NCBI RefSeq assembly: GCF_009765355.1
Contig: NZ_VTHK01000038.1
Location: 23,476-87,475, forward strand
Source of the DNA: Amycolatopsis anabasis
GTDB lineage: Bacteria > Actinomycetota > Actinomycetes > Mycobacteriales > Pseudonocardiaceae
DNA length: 64,000 nt
Direction: 5' to 3'
Shown here: positions 16,001 through 24,938 of the stretch, piece by piece
Layout of the letters: each line of letters opens with the position of its first letter
Position numbering within the stretch: the stretch's first letter is position 1
Position numbers and translations under genes: made by a program
Notes under the pieces: model-generated
Databases searched by the model: none
Seen by the model: the letters and a program-made list of their open reading frames with translations, nothing else
What the model was told of the DNA's origin: nothing

Positions 16001-17107
16001 TTACGAACCGGCGGCCTTGCGGAACCGTTCGGTGAGCTCGTCCAGACCGGCCGACGCGGTCGCCCGCGGATGCACCTCATCCGGGGTCGGCGCCACGTCC
16101 AGCACGCACAGCACCGGCCCCGGCGCCCGCAACGCCCGGCGGAGCTGCCCGGTCAGCGGTTCCCGGCGGCGGCAGGTGAGCACCGCGGCGTAGCCGAGCC
16201 CGGTGCCGAGCGCGGTCCAGTCCACAGTGGACGAAGTGGTGGCCTGGCAGCCGGTGGACTCGTAGCAGCCGTTGTCCACCACGACGTGCACCAGGTTCCG
16301 CGCGCCCGCAGCGGAAACGGTCGTACCGGTGCCCAGGTGCATGAGGAAGGCGCCGTCCCCGTCGAGCACCACCACGCGGCGGTCCGGGTTCGCGGTGGCC
16401 AGGCCGAGCCCGATCGCGGCCGCGTGCCCCATCGACCCCTGCATGTAGAACGTCCCCGGCCGGTCGAGTTCGTGATTCGCCTGGCGGGAGAGGTAACCGG
16501 TCGTGGTGACCAGGAGTTCGTCCCCGAGTTCGGCGAGCAGGGCGGCGACCACGATCGGCCGGGTCAGGGCGTCCCCCGCCCGTTCGGTCACCGGCGCCGG
16601 ATCCGCGGCGCCGACCGAACCGCGCGGAATCAGGGTGAAGAACGGCAGCCCGGCTTTCCGCGCCCGCCCGGCCCGCTCGAGCGCTTCCGCGAAACCGCCC
16701 GGGCGCAGCACGGTGTACGGGACGCCCAGTTCGTCCAGCAGCGACTCCGACGCGGCGCCCATCGCCGCGTGCTGCGGTTCGTCGGACTCCGGATCCGGCC
16801 AGCCGCGCAACGTCATCGCCACGAACACCGGGATCCGGCACGGCAGCAGCAGGGACGCCAACGGGTTCACCAGGTTGCCGAAGCCGGAGTTCTGGCACAG
16901 CACGGCCGCGGGCGTGCCCGCCAGTTCCCAGCCCGCCGCGAGCGCCAGCGCGGCGCCCTCGTTCGCCGCCGGGGTCAGCTCGCCGAGCCGGTCGAACTCC
17001 GACCACGGTCCCTTCAGGTGACCGCAGGGGACCCCGGTCACCCGGCGCACGCCGTATTCGTGCAGCGCCGTGACGAACGTGCGCGCGGGCAGCTTCTCCT
17101 CGGTCAC
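16001..17107 (-). CDS. ppd: phosphonopyruvate decarboxylase (ThDP-dependent)
   Basis: A 368-residue single-chain ThDP enzyme. The catalytic glutamate lies in ANEGAALALAAGWELAG (E50), and the cofactor motif GDGAFLMHLGT...NG spans about residues 250-280. GVPCGHLKGPWSEF and GWPDPESDEPQHAAMGAA are typical of phosphonopyruvate and sulfopyruvate decarboxylases. In a cluster with PEP mutase it should convert phosphonopyruvate to phosphonoacetaldehyde, the step that pulls the unfavourable mutase equilibrium. GTG start at 17107 with AAGGGGAAG ahead; an upstream in-frame ATG lacks an RBS. It is divergent from the MFS gene at 17293. Confidence 0.88.
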   Translation of the reverse strand: MTEEKLPARTFVTALHEYGVRRVTGVPCGHLKGPWSEFDRLGELTPAANEGAALALAAGWELAGTPAAVLCQNSGFGNLVNPLASLLLPCRIPVFVAMTLRGWPDPESDEPQHAAMGAASESLLDELGVPYTVLRPGGFAEALERAGRARKAGLPFFTLIPRGSVGAADPAPVTERAGDALTRPIVVAALLAELGDELLVTTTGYLSRQANHELDRPGTFYMQGSMGHAAAIGLGLATANPDRRVVVLDGDGAFLMHLGTGTTVSAAGARNLVHVVVDNGCYESTGCQATTSSTVDWTALGTGLGYAAVLTCRRREPLTGQLRRALRAPGPVLCVLDVAPTPDEVHPRATASAGLDELTERFRKAAGS

Positions 17108-17292
17108 CGCTTCCCCTTCCCCCAGCCGACGAATGCGAAGCATCCATCTTCGTGCCTCGCGCGGCGGCGCGTCGAGCGTTGTGGTCCGCCCCTGCGGGTT
17201 CCTTGTCGCGCTCTGCGCCCGATCTTCTAGACCTTTGCCCAAATCTCTTGCACTAGCGTGACGGGGGAACCGTCACCGAGGGGGTATGTGCG

Positions 17293-18492
17293 GTGAGCGC
17301 GCGGATGCGCAGCATGGTGGTGCTCGTGCTCATGTTGCTGCTGCTGAAGAGCACCTGGTTCTCGGCGGCCGCGGTCCTGCCGCAACTGCGCGCCGAATGG
17401 GGACTGTCCACGGCGGCCGGGGGCGCGCTGACCGTGGCGGTCCAGCTCGGATTCTGCCTCGGCGCGGTCGTTTCCGGGCTGCTCAGCGTTTCCGACATCG
17501 TCCCGCCCCGCCGCCTGATCTTCGCCAGCGCGCTCGGCGCGGCGGCCGCGAACACCGTGCTGCTCGCCGCACCCGGATTCGGCGCCGGGCTCGCCACCCG
17601 GTTCGCGACCGGTTTCTTCATCGCCGGGGTGTACCCGCCGGCGTTGAAGCTCGCGTCGACCTGGTACCAGCGGGGCCGGGGCGGCGCGATCGGGCTGATG
17701 GTCGGCGCGCTGACCTTCAGTTCGGCGGTCCCGCACCTGGTCAACGGGCTGGGTGGGCTGGCGTGGCGCACGGTGATCATCGGTACCTCGATCCTCACCG
17801 TGCTCGGCGCGTTCGGGATGCTGGCGGGCGTGCGCGAGGGCCCGTACCCGTTCCCCGCCGCCCGGCTCGATCCGCGGCAACTGGGCGCGGTCGTCCGCAA
17901 CCGCGGCGTCCGGCTGGCGACGCTCGGGTACCTGTGCCACATGTGGGAGCTGTACGCGATGTGGTCGTGGTTCCTGCTGTTCAGCCACGACACCTTCGCC
18001 CGGTTCGGCCGGACGCCCCTGCCCGCGGCGGCTTACCTGACCTTCGCGGTCATCGGCATCGGCGGCCTCGCCAACTGGGTCGGCGGCGTGCTCGGCGACC
18101 GCTACGGCCGGGAGAAGGTGGCCATCGGGATGCTGGCGGTGTCGGCGACCTGCGCGGCCACCATCGGGCTCGGCGCCGAACTCGGCGTCTGGCCGGTCGT
18201 GCTGATCGGGCTGGTGTGGGGGTTCAGCGTGGTCGGCGATTCGGTGCAGTTCTCCACCCTGGTCACCGAACTCGCCGACCAGTCCTACGTGGGCACCGCG
18301 CTGACCCTGCAGATGGCCCTGGGCTTCGGCGTCACCGGCATCACCATCTGGATCGTCCCCGCGATCCAGGCGGTGGCGGGCTGGACGGTCGCCTTCCTGC
18401 TGCTCGTCCCCGGCCCGCTGCTGGGCATCGTGGTCATGCGCCGCCTGCTGCACGCCCGGACGGAAGACCGCCTGCCCGTCGCGGTCGGCTGA
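17293..18492 (+). CDS. MFS transporter (CynX/NimT-like)
   Basis: A 399-residue, 12-TM protein with GVLGDRYGREKVAIGM as the central loop motif and a short cytoplasmic N-terminus. The LPQLRAEWGLSTAAGGALTV segment resembles the CynX/NimT nitrate-cyanate and related permeases. GTG start at 17293 has GAGGGGG nine bases ahead. It faces the opposite direction from the decarboxylase, sharing a 185-bp promoter region. One of three MFS carriers flanking the phosphonate genes; a role in product export or self-protection is inferred. Confidence 0.8.
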   Translation: MSARMRSMVVLVLMLLLLKSTWFSAAAVLPQLRAEWGLSTAAGGALTVAVQLGFCLGAVVSGLLSVSDIVPPRRLIFASALGAAAANTVLLAAPGFGAGLATRFATGFFIAGVYPPALKLASTWYQRGRGGAIGLMVGALTFSSAVPHLVNGLGGLAWRTVIIGTSILTVLGAFGMLAGVREGPYPFPAARLDPRQLGAVVRNRGVRLATLGYLCHMWELYAMWSWFLLFSHDTFARFGRTPLPAAAYLTFAVIGIGGLANWVGGVLGDRYGREKVAIGMLAVSATCAATIGLGAELGVWPVVLIGLVWGFSVVGDSVQFSTLVTELADQSYVGTALTLQMALGFGVTGITIWIVPAIQAVAGWTVAFLLLVPGPLLGIVVMRRLLHARTEDRLPVAVG

Positions 18493-18501
18493 ACCCTCCG
18501 G

Positions 18502-18564
18502 CCCGAGCGTGCAACTCGCGTGCCTGAACGTGTAACTCGCTTACCTGAACGTGCGACTCGCACG
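18502..18564. repeat. 21-bp tandem repeat array, locus A (3 units)
   Basis: Three 21-bp units (18502-18522, 18523-18543, 18544-18564), the first reading CCCGAGCGTGCAACTCGCGT plus G. They fill the gap between two convergent MFS genes. Related arrays occur at 35641-35724, 35843-35905 and 46068-46151. Confidence 0.85.
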
Positions 18565-18568
18565 CTGG

Positions 18569-19732
18569 TCACGCGGTCCGGCGGGGTTGGGTGAGGGCGA
18601 CCAGGGCGGCGAGGACGATCAGGGCGAAACCGAGCGCGAGCCCCGCCTTGATCCCGCCCGGTCCGTCCGAAACGAGACCCGAGACGAACGGGCCGACGCA
18701 CTGGCCGAGCGCGAACGCGACGGTCAGCCCGGCGATGGCCGGGGTCCATCGCGCGGGCGGGAGCAGGTTCCGGGCGGTCGTGGTCACCGCGGTCATCACG
18801 TTCAGGAAGGCCACCCCGAACAGCGCGGCCGAGCAGAAGGCGGCCACCGCGCCGGTCGACAGCAGCGGCACCAGCGCGCCCGCGGCCAGCACCACGAGCA
18901 CCAGCGCGGTGCCCACGCCGCCGTTCACCGAGGAAAGCACCGCGCCCCAGAGGAATCCCCCGGCCACGGCGGCGAGGCCGAGCACGGTCCAGAACGCGGT
19001 CACCTCGCCCGCACCGGCGCCCGCCTGCTTCAGGTACGCGACGATGAACGTCATGTAGGCGATGTATCCGGTGCCGAACAAGCCATACGCGGCAAGCAGG
19101 GCGGCGAGCCGCCCGACCGGCCAGCCGCGGCGCGCCCGGGTCGCGGCGGGCTTCTCCTCCGGCGGCACCGCCCGCGCGGCGGGTACGGCGGCGAACAGGA
19201 CCAGCAGCCCCAGCCCGCCCATCAGCAGCCACGCCGCGCGCCAGCCCCAGGCCGCCTCCACCACCGGGACGACCAGCCCGGAGAGCACCACCCCGGCGCC
19301 GCTGCCCGCGAAGTAGACGCCCAGCAGCACGGTGGCCCGCCGCCCGGAAAGGCCCAGCCCGGCCCGCGAGGTGAGCCCACCGCCCACCACGAAGCACACC
19401 GACCCGCCGGTTCCCGAAATCACCCGCAGCACGAGCAGGCCGAGGGTGTCCGACAGCGCCGCGGTGCCGAGCAGGGCGAGCGCGGTGACGACCAGGCCGC
19501 CGAGGAACGCCCGCCGCTCCCCGATCCGGCGCGCGATCGGCGCCGCGATCACCGCCCCGGCCAGATGGCCCACGGCGTTCGCGGTGTTCTGCTGCCCGGC
19601 CGTGCCGAACGACCAGCCCAGTTCGTCCCGCATCGCCGGGAGCACCAGCGCGTAGGCGAACCGCGCGAAGCCCAAGCCGACGACCGGCCCGGTGGACAGG
19701 CCGAACGCGACGGCCATCGGTCTGATCATCAC
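18569..19732 (-). CDS. MFS transporter (YbfB/YjiJ-like)
   Basis: A 387-residue MFS protein. FARFAYALVLPAMRDELGWS near the N-terminus and NAVGHLAGA are typical of the YbfB/YjiJ group. The GTG start at 19732 overlaps the stop of the monooxygenase gene by 4 nt (GTGA), so it belongs to the left-reading phosphonate operon. An ATG one codon downstream is an alternative. Function is probably export of the cluster product; no substrate motif can be read. Confidence 0.8.
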   Translation of the reverse strand: MMIRPMAVAFGLSTGPVVGLGFARFAYALVLPAMRDELGWSFGTAGQQNTANAVGHLAGAVIAAPIARRIGERRAFLGGLVVTALALLGTAALSDTLGLLVLRVISGTGGSVCFVVGGGLTSRAGLGLSGRRATVLLGVYFAGSGAGVVLSGLVVPVVEAAWGWRAAWLLMGGLGLLVLFAAVPAARAVPPEEKPAATRARRGWPVGRLAALLAAYGLFGTGYIAYMTFIVAYLKQAGAGAGEVTAFWTVLGLAAVAGGFLWGAVLSSVNGGVGTALVLVVLAAGALVPLLSTGAVAAFCSAALFGVAFLNVMTAVTTTARNLLPPARWTPAIAGLTVAFALGQCVGPFVSGLVSDGPGGIKAGLALGFALIVLAALVALTQPRRTA

Positions 19733-21021
19733 CCCGACGTTAGGGCATGCAGGGCCCGGGACACCTCCTTTTCGTACGCTCGGGCTTCGACGGCCAGGGC
19801 GTGCCGGTCGGTGTTCAGGTAGTGCAGGCCGCCGGACAGCCGCGGGCGGGCCCGCACCAGGGACTTCAGGTCCGAGCGCCCGGTGTCCTGGGCCCGCAGC
19901 ACGGCGGCCACCAGCTCACCCTGCCGCGCCAGCAGCGGCGCCGCGGCCGCATTGGTCTCGAACATGCCGACCACGAACAAACCGGACAACTCCGGATCCA
20001 CCACCCTGAGCCAGAGGTCCGGAACGTGCTGGTGCCAGCGGAACAAACCCGGGTCCAGGAACGGGAAGTGCACCCGGTACCCGGTGGCCGCGATGATCGT
20101 GTCGAACGGACTCCGCCGCCCGTCGATGAATTCCACGTACTCGCCGTCGAGCGCGCGCACGTCCGGCGCCACGTCGACGTCCCCGTGCGCGAGGTGGTGC
20201 ACCAGCGTGCTGTTCACGATCGGATGGCTGTCCAGCACCCGGTGATCGGGCGCGGGCAGGCCGAACCGGCTCGGGTCCCCGGCGAAGGTCCGCAGCAGGA
20301 ACGCGAACACCGCCTGTTCGAGCCGTTTCGGCAGGTGCGGGCCGCCGTGCGCGATCACGTCGACCGGGCGCCCGAACAGGTGCTTCGGGATGATCCAGTA
20401 CCCGCGCCGCAGGCTGATCGTCGCGGCGCGCGCGTCCCGGGCGGCGTCGCTCGCGATGTCCACCCCGGAGTTCCCGGCCCCCACCACCAGCACCCGCTTC
20501 CCGCGCAGCTGGTGCGGCCCCCGGTAGAACTTGGCGTGGTACAGCTCGCCGTCGAAGGAACCGGGCCAGTCCGGCAGCCGCGGTTCCCACTGGTGCCCGG
20601 TGGCCAGCACCAGCGCCCGGTACCGCCGTTCCCGCTCGCCGTCCGGAGTCCGGACCGCGAGCTGCCAGTCCCCCGCGGGCCGCCGTTCCGCCTTGACCAC
20701 CTCGTGCCCGAACCGCACGAACGGGGTGACGCCGGCGTGGTCGGCATAGGACCGGACATACGCCAGGATCTGGTCGTGGCGCGGATAGTCCGGGTAATCG
20801 GACGGCATCGGGAAACCGGGATACCCGGACAGCGTGCGCGAGGAGATGTAGTGCGCGGTCTCGTACATCGGGGTCCCGGGGTTGTCCAGGTCCCAGATGC
20901 CACCGATCGCCGAATGCCGTTCCAGCACCTCCACCGGATACCCCGCGCGCCGCAGCGACGCGGCGACGGTGACCCCGGACGGCCCGGCCCCGACCACGCC
21001 GACCGGGAGTTCCTCAGGCAC
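19729..21021 (-). CDS. flavin-containing monooxygenase (class B)
   Basis: A 430-residue FMO. The FAD site is VGVVGAGPSGVTVAASLRRA, the FMO fingerprint is FDGELYHAKFY, and the NADPH site is VLVVGAGNSGVDIA. The C-terminal TGYRVHFPFLD motif is also typical. It would oxygenate a nucleophilic N or S, or perform a Baeyer-Villiger reaction. Phosphinothricin pathways lack such an enzyme, so it is a tailoring step specific to this cluster: N-hydroxylation of the amine made by the alpha-oxoamine synthase is one possibility. GTG start overlaps the methyltransferase 3' end by 8 bp. Confidence 0.85.
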   Translation of the reverse strand: MPEELPVGVVGAGPSGVTVAASLRRAGYPVEVLERHSAIGGIWDLDNPGTPMYETAHYISSRTLSGYPGFPMPSDYPDYPRHDQILAYVRSYADHAGVTPFVRFGHEVVKAERRPAGDWQLAVRTPDGERERRYRALVLATGHQWEPRLPDWPGSFDGELYHAKFYRGPHQLRGKRVLVVGAGNSGVDIASDAARDARAATISLRRGYWIIPKHLFGRPVDVIAHGGPHLPKRLEQAVFAFLLRTFAGDPSRFGLPAPDHRVLDSHPIVNSTLVHHLAHGDVDVAPDVRALDGEYVEFIDGRRSPFDTIIAATGYRVHFPFLDPGLFRWHQHVPDLWLRVVDPELSGLFVVGMFETNAAAAPLLARQGELVAAVLRAQDTGRSDLKSLVRARPRLSGGLHYLNTDRHALAVEARAYEKEVSRALHALTSG

Positions 21022-21886
21022 CGCGCTTCTCCGCCAGCACCACGGAAATCCATTCCTCGGCGCGTTTGGCGGCCGGTTTCGCGCTGCCGTAGCGGCGGCC
21101 CAGTTCCGGCATGGTGAGGTGCTCGGAGACCTTGAGCCCCTGCGCGCCCAGCAGGTCCTCGACCTCGGTGGCGTTCCACATCGAGTAGTACGGTTCGCCC
21201 CGGGCCGCGGTCCAGGTGGTCGCCGCCTCGCCGCCCGGATACTCCCGCGTGTTGCGCGCGATGTAGTCGTGGATCAGCAGCCCGCCGTCGGACAGCAGCT
21301 CGGAGATCTGGCGGAACGTGCCGGTCGCCGACTCCTCGTCGAGGAACATCACCACCGCCAGCCAGATGAACAAGGATTTGCGCGCCGGATCGAAACCCGC
21401 CTCCCGCAGCCCGGAAGCCATGTCGTCCCGGCTCAGATCGCACGGCACGAACGTGATCCGCCGGGTGTCCGAGCCCAGGCCGTGACGCTCCAAAGTGGAC
21501 TTCTTCAACCGTTGCGTGGACGGGTGGTCGACCTCGAACACGCCGACCGGCTCGGGCAGCCGCAGCCGCAGTGCCGAGGTGTCGTACCCCGCGCCCACGA
21601 ACACGATCTGCTCCAGCCCGCGTTCGGCCTCGCGCGCGATGATCTCGTCGACGAACACCGCGCGCAGCACGACCCAGCTGATCACCCCGGGAAAGCGCTT
21701 GTCGTACCAGTCGAGCGCGCGGGTGGCCACGAACGGGAACCGGTACAGCGCCCGCCAGTGCGGGCTGGTGATGAAATGGCGCGCGTACGGATCGTGCAGC
21801 AGGCGGTCGGGGGCGGGGCGCACCGCCTCCACCGCGCGCACGGCGGCGGCGACCTCCGCGGTGCGGCTGGGCTTTCCAGGGATCAT
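21014..21886 (-). CDS. class I SAM-dependent methyltransferase (LCM/TIGR00027-like)
   Basis: A 290-residue methyltransferase of the leucine-carboxyl-methyltransferase-like family. It begins PGKPSRTAEVAAAVRAVEA and DPYARHF, and the SAM site is IVFVGAGYDTSALRL with the acidic VFEVDHPSTQRLKK motif. Members O-methylate carboxylates and polyketide hydroxyls. Here it may methylate a carboxylate, phosphonate or oxime oxygen. It is not the radical-SAM P-methylase of phosphinothricin pathways. ATG at 21886, RBS GGACGGAG. Confidence 0.8.
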   Translation of the reverse strand: MIPGKPSRTAEVAAAVRAVEAVRPAPDRLLHDPYARHFITSPHWRALYRFPFVATRALDWYDKRFPGVISWVVLRAVFVDEIIAREAERGLEQIVFVGAGYDTSALRLRLPEPVGVFEVDHPSTQRLKKSTLERHGLGSDTRRITFVPCDLSRDDMASGLREAGFDPARKSLFIWLAVVMFLDEESATGTFRQISELLSDGGLLIHDYIARNTREYPGGEAATTWTAARGEPYYSMWNATEVEDLLGAQGLKVSEHLTMPELGRRYGSAKPAAKRAEEWISVVLAEKRGA

Positions 21887-21900
21887 CTGCTCCGTCCTTC

Positions 21901-22920
21901 CTATCCGGTCAGGGAGCCGAAAAGCGTGGGTTTCCCGGTTTCCAGCACCTGCCGGACGCCCTCGGCGACCCGGCGGCGCGAACTGGCCTCCGATTCGGCG
22001 GACAGGAAGGCGCGGTGCGAGGTCACCACGACGTTGCCCAGCCCGGCGACCTTGGCGAACCAGGGATCCTCGTGCGGGTTCTCCGGGGAGAACACGTCCA
22101 GCGCCGCACCGCCGAGCCGCCCTTCGGACAGCGCGTGGAACAGCGGTTCGGGGTCGACCAGCGCGCCGCGGGCCGCGTTCACCACCAGCGCGCCGGGTTT
22201 CATGCGCGCCAGCGCCGTGCGGTCGACGATGCGCCGGGTCTCGTCGGTGAGCGGGCAGTGCAGCGTCACCACGTCGGCGGTGGCGAGCAGTTCCTCGAAG
22301 CCCACCGCGCGCACGCCGTAGCCCTCGACGAGATCGGGATGCAGGTACGGGTCGTAGGTGAGCACCTCGCGGTAGAACACCCGGAGCCGTTGCGCCACCG
22401 CCTTGCCGATCCGCCCGAACCCGACGATCCCGGCGGTGCGCCGCCGCAACCGCCGCGGCACCCCGCCCGCGTAGATGTCGAACCGGCCGCCGGACAACCC
22501 GTTGTGCTGCGGGATGATCCGGCGTTCCAGGGCGAGCAGCAGCGCGAGAGTGTGCGTGGCGACCTCGTCCACGCAGTAGTCCGGGACGTGGAAGGCGTGG
22601 ATGCCGCGTTCGCGCAGCGCGGGGATGTCCAGGTTGTCGGTGCCCACGCCCTGCCGCGCGACCACGCGCAGCCCGGGCCCGGCCGCGTCCAGCAGTTCCG
22701 GGGTCACGCGGCAGCGGTAGACCGCGAGCGCGGAAACCCCGCGCACCGCTTCCCGCACCGCGTCCCCGGCGGTGACGTAGCGGCCGTCCGCCACCTCGCC
22801 GAGCCGGAGGCGGACCGCGGAACCGAAGACCTCGTCCTCGATGGTCGCCGTACTGGGATCGGCCGAGCCGTTGTGCAGCGCCCACGGCGGATCGGTGTAG
22901 AGCACGACCGGTGCGGTCAT
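21901..22920 (-). CDS. D-isomer-specific 2-hydroxyacid dehydrogenase (PhpE-like)
   Basis: A 339-residue NAD-dependent dehydrogenase. The Rossmann motif is GIVGFGRIGKAVAQRL, the substrate arginine is in NAARGALVDPEPL, and the C-terminal catalytic histidine is in VVTSHRAFLS. In phosphinothricin producers the homologue PhpE is thought to oxidise hydroxymethylphosphonate to phosphonoformaldehyde; the matching gene neighbourhood suggests the same here. It lies between the methyltransferase and the phosphonoacetaldehyde reductase with 13-14 nt gaps. The specific substrate is inferred from context. Confidence 0.8.
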   Translation of the reverse strand: MTAPVVLYTDPPWALHNGSADPSTATIEDEVFGSAVRLRLGEVADGRYVTAGDAVREAVRGVSALAVYRCRVTPELLDAAGPGLRVVARQGVGTDNLDIPALRERGIHAFHVPDYCVDEVATHTLALLLALERRIIPQHNGLSGGRFDIYAGGVPRRLRRRTAGIVGFGRIGKAVAQRLRVFYREVLTYDPYLHPDLVEGYGVRAVGFEELLATADVVTLHCPLTDETRRIVDRTALARMKPGALVVNAARGALVDPEPLFHALSEGRLGGAALDVFSPENPHEDPWFAKVAGLGNVVVTSHRAFLSAESEASSRRRVAEGVRQVLETGKPTLFGSLTG

Positions 22921-22933
22921 CGCGTCCCTCCTT

Positions 22934-24100
22934 TTAGAGCAGGCCGGACAGCAGGCCCAGCAGGGTGTTCCGGCCGACGCGCCGGGGGTTGTTGGCGATC
23001 CGGGGCGAGCGCAGGCCCGCGTCCGCGAGATCCGCCAGGTCCCGGGCGCGCACGCCGAACGCGGACAGCCGGTGGCCGAGCCCGGTCCGGCGGAGCATGC
23101 CCTCGACGAGCGCGCGGCCGTCCGCGGCGGAGGCGACGCCGAGCAGGCTCAGCACCTCGCGGATCCGCGCCCGCACGAACTCGGCGCCGCGCTCGTCGGC
23201 CACGTCCGCGTCGGTGACCCCGGCGTTGTATTCCAGGAAGGCGCCGAGGAACAGCGCGCACGCGTGGCCGTGCGGCACGCCGTAGGTCGTGGTCATCGCG
23301 TAGGAAAGGGCGTGCGCGGCGGTCGTCTGGGTCGCCTCGATCGCCTGCCCCGCGAACAGCGCGGCGCGGCTCATCGCCGCCCGCGCGTCCGGGCTGGGCG
23401 CGGTGCTGGCGGCGACCAGGTTGCGGGCGGCCAGCGGGATCGCGGTCGCCGCGCGGGAACGGGACGTCTCGGTCGCCGCGACGCTCCAGTACGACTCGAC
23501 GGCGTGGCTGAGCGCGTCCAGCCCGCAGCTCGCGGTCAGCGCGGGCGGCGCGGCCCAGCTCAGCTCCGGGTCCACTACGGACAGATCGGCCCGGAGCACC
23601 TCGTGCTGCAGCGAGGTCTTGCGCCCCCGCACGGTCACCACGGCGATCGAGGTGGCCTCGCTGCCGCTGCCGCCGGTGGTCGGCACGAGCACGAGCGTCG
23701 CCCGCCGGGCCGGGACAAGAAGCGAACGTCGGACAACCAAGTAGTCGCCGGGCGGGCCGGGCTGGGCGGCCAGCCCGGCGATCAGCTTCCCGGCGTCCAG
23801 CACGCTCCCGCCGCCCACCGCGATCACCGCGTCCACCGCGGACCGCCGCAGCACGCCCACCCCTTCCGCGACGTACTCGGCGGGCGGGTTGGGCGGCACG
23901 CCGCCCCGGTGGACCACCCGGATCCCGTGCAGCACCCGGTCCAGCCGCGCCTCGGCGCCGGAGTCCTGGAAGGACCGCCCGCCGGTGACCAGCAGGCACG
24001 AGGTCACCGCGCGGCGGGCGAGATAGCCGGGGAGGTCGTCCAGGCGCCCCCGGCCGAACCACACCTCGCCCAGCGCGCTAGACGGACAGCTGACCGACAT
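22934..24100 (-). CDS. iron-containing alcohol dehydrogenase (phosphonoacetaldehyde reductase, PhpC-like)
   Basis: A 388-residue group III alcohol dehydrogenase. GGGSVLDAGKLIAG is the NAD(P) loop and PTTGGSGSEAT the phosphate/substrate segment. The metal ligands lie in ASCGLDALSHAVES and GVPHGHACAL. Beside PEP mutase it should reduce phosphonoacetaldehyde to 2-hydroxyethylphosphonate, as PhpC does. The chosen ATG overlaps the PEP mutase 3' end by 23 bp; a GTG about 12 codons in is an alternative, but the N-terminal FGRGRLDDLPGYL region fits the longer form. Confidence 0.87.
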   Translation of the reverse strand: MSVSCPSSALGEVWFGRGRLDDLPGYLARRAVTSCLLVTGGRSFQDSGAEARLDRVLHGIRVVHRGGVPPNPPAEYVAEGVGVLRRSAVDAVIAVGGGSVLDAGKLIAGLAAQPGPPGDYLVVRRSLLVPARRATLVLVPTTGGSGSEATSIAVVTVRGRKTSLQHEVLRADLSVVDPELSWAAPPALTASCGLDALSHAVESYWSVAATETSRSRAATAIPLAARNLVAASTAPSPDARAAMSRAALFAGQAIEATQTTAAHALSYAMTTTYGVPHGHACALFLGAFLEYNAGVTDADVADERGAEFVRARIREVLSLLGVASAADGRALVEGMLRRTGLGHRLSAFGVRARDLADLADAGLRSPRIANNPRRVGRNTLLGLLSGLL

Positions 24101-24938
24101 CGCCCATGCCCTGCAAGTCGAACAGCTCCTGCAGCGTCGCGATCCGGTCTTCCACCGACGCCGTGGTGCCGCGGCGGCGGACCTCGGCCAGGGTGCTGCC
24201 CATCGCCCGCACGGCGGCCCGGATGGCGTGGTTGGCGAAGATCACCACCTGCACGCCTTCGGCGACCAGTTCCTCCACAGTGGACTCGTAATAGGTGGTG
24301 GGCACCACGACGATCGGGGCGCGGCCGTCCCACTTCCCGACCATCGACAGCACCTCGTCCGCGGTCCGCGACTTCGAGTGCACCAGCACCGCGTCCGCCC
24401 CGGCGTCCACATAGGACTCGGCACGCCGCAGCGCCTCGTCCACGCCCTGGCCGGAGATCAGCGCCTCGGTCCGCGCGATCAGCAGGAACTCCTCGGTCTG
24501 CTGGCTGCGCTTGCCGGCGCGGATCTTGTCGGTGAACTCCTCGATCGTCTCCAGGGCCTGCCCTTCGCCGATGAAGCTGTTCAGCTTGGGGAAGCGCTTG
24601 TCCTCGATGCAGACCGCGGCGATCCCCTCGGCCTCGTACCGGCGGACCATGTAGGACACGTTGGTGCTGTTGCCGAATCCGTTGTCGCAGTCGGCGATGA
24701 TCGGGATCCGCACCGACTGGTTCATGCTGCGGGCCGCGTCCAGGTACTCCGACATGGTGACGATGCTCGCGTCCGGCACCGCGTGGCTCGTGGAGATCTC
24801 GAAACTGGACGCCCACACCGCGTCGAAACCGGCCGCCTCGACCAGCCGCGCGCTCAGGCCGTCGTGCGCGCCCGCCGCGACGATCGTCTTCCCGGCGGCG
24901 AGTTCGTCGCGCAGCCGTTTGGCCTTGCTCGGGAGCAT
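24078..24938 (-). CDS. pepM: phosphoenolpyruvate mutase
   Basis: A 286-residue TIM-barrel enzyme, the signature of phosphonate biosynthesis. The diagnostic PEP-mutase motif appears as EDKRFPKLNS, with the magnesium-binding aspartates in IIADCDNGFGN and the VWASSFEISTSHAVPD segment near the N-terminus. It rearranges phosphoenolpyruvate to phosphonopyruvate, creating the first C-P bond. RBS AAGGAGGGG; its ATG overlaps the dioxygenase stop (TGATG). All key residues look intact. Confidence 0.95.
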   Translation of the reverse strand: MLPSKAKRLRDELAAGKTIVAAGAHDGLSARLVEAAGFDAVWASSFEISTSHAVPDASIVTMSEYLDAARSMNQSVRIPIIADCDNGFGNSTNVSYMVRRYEAEGIAAVCIEDKRFPKLNSFIGEGQALETIEEFTDKIRAGKRSQQTEEFLLIARTEALISGQGVDEALRRAESYVDAGADAVLVHSKSRTADEVLSMVGKWDGRAPIVVVPTTYYESTVEELVAEGVQVVIFANHAIRAAVRAMGSTLAEVRRRGTTASVEDRIATLQELFDLQGMGDVGQLSV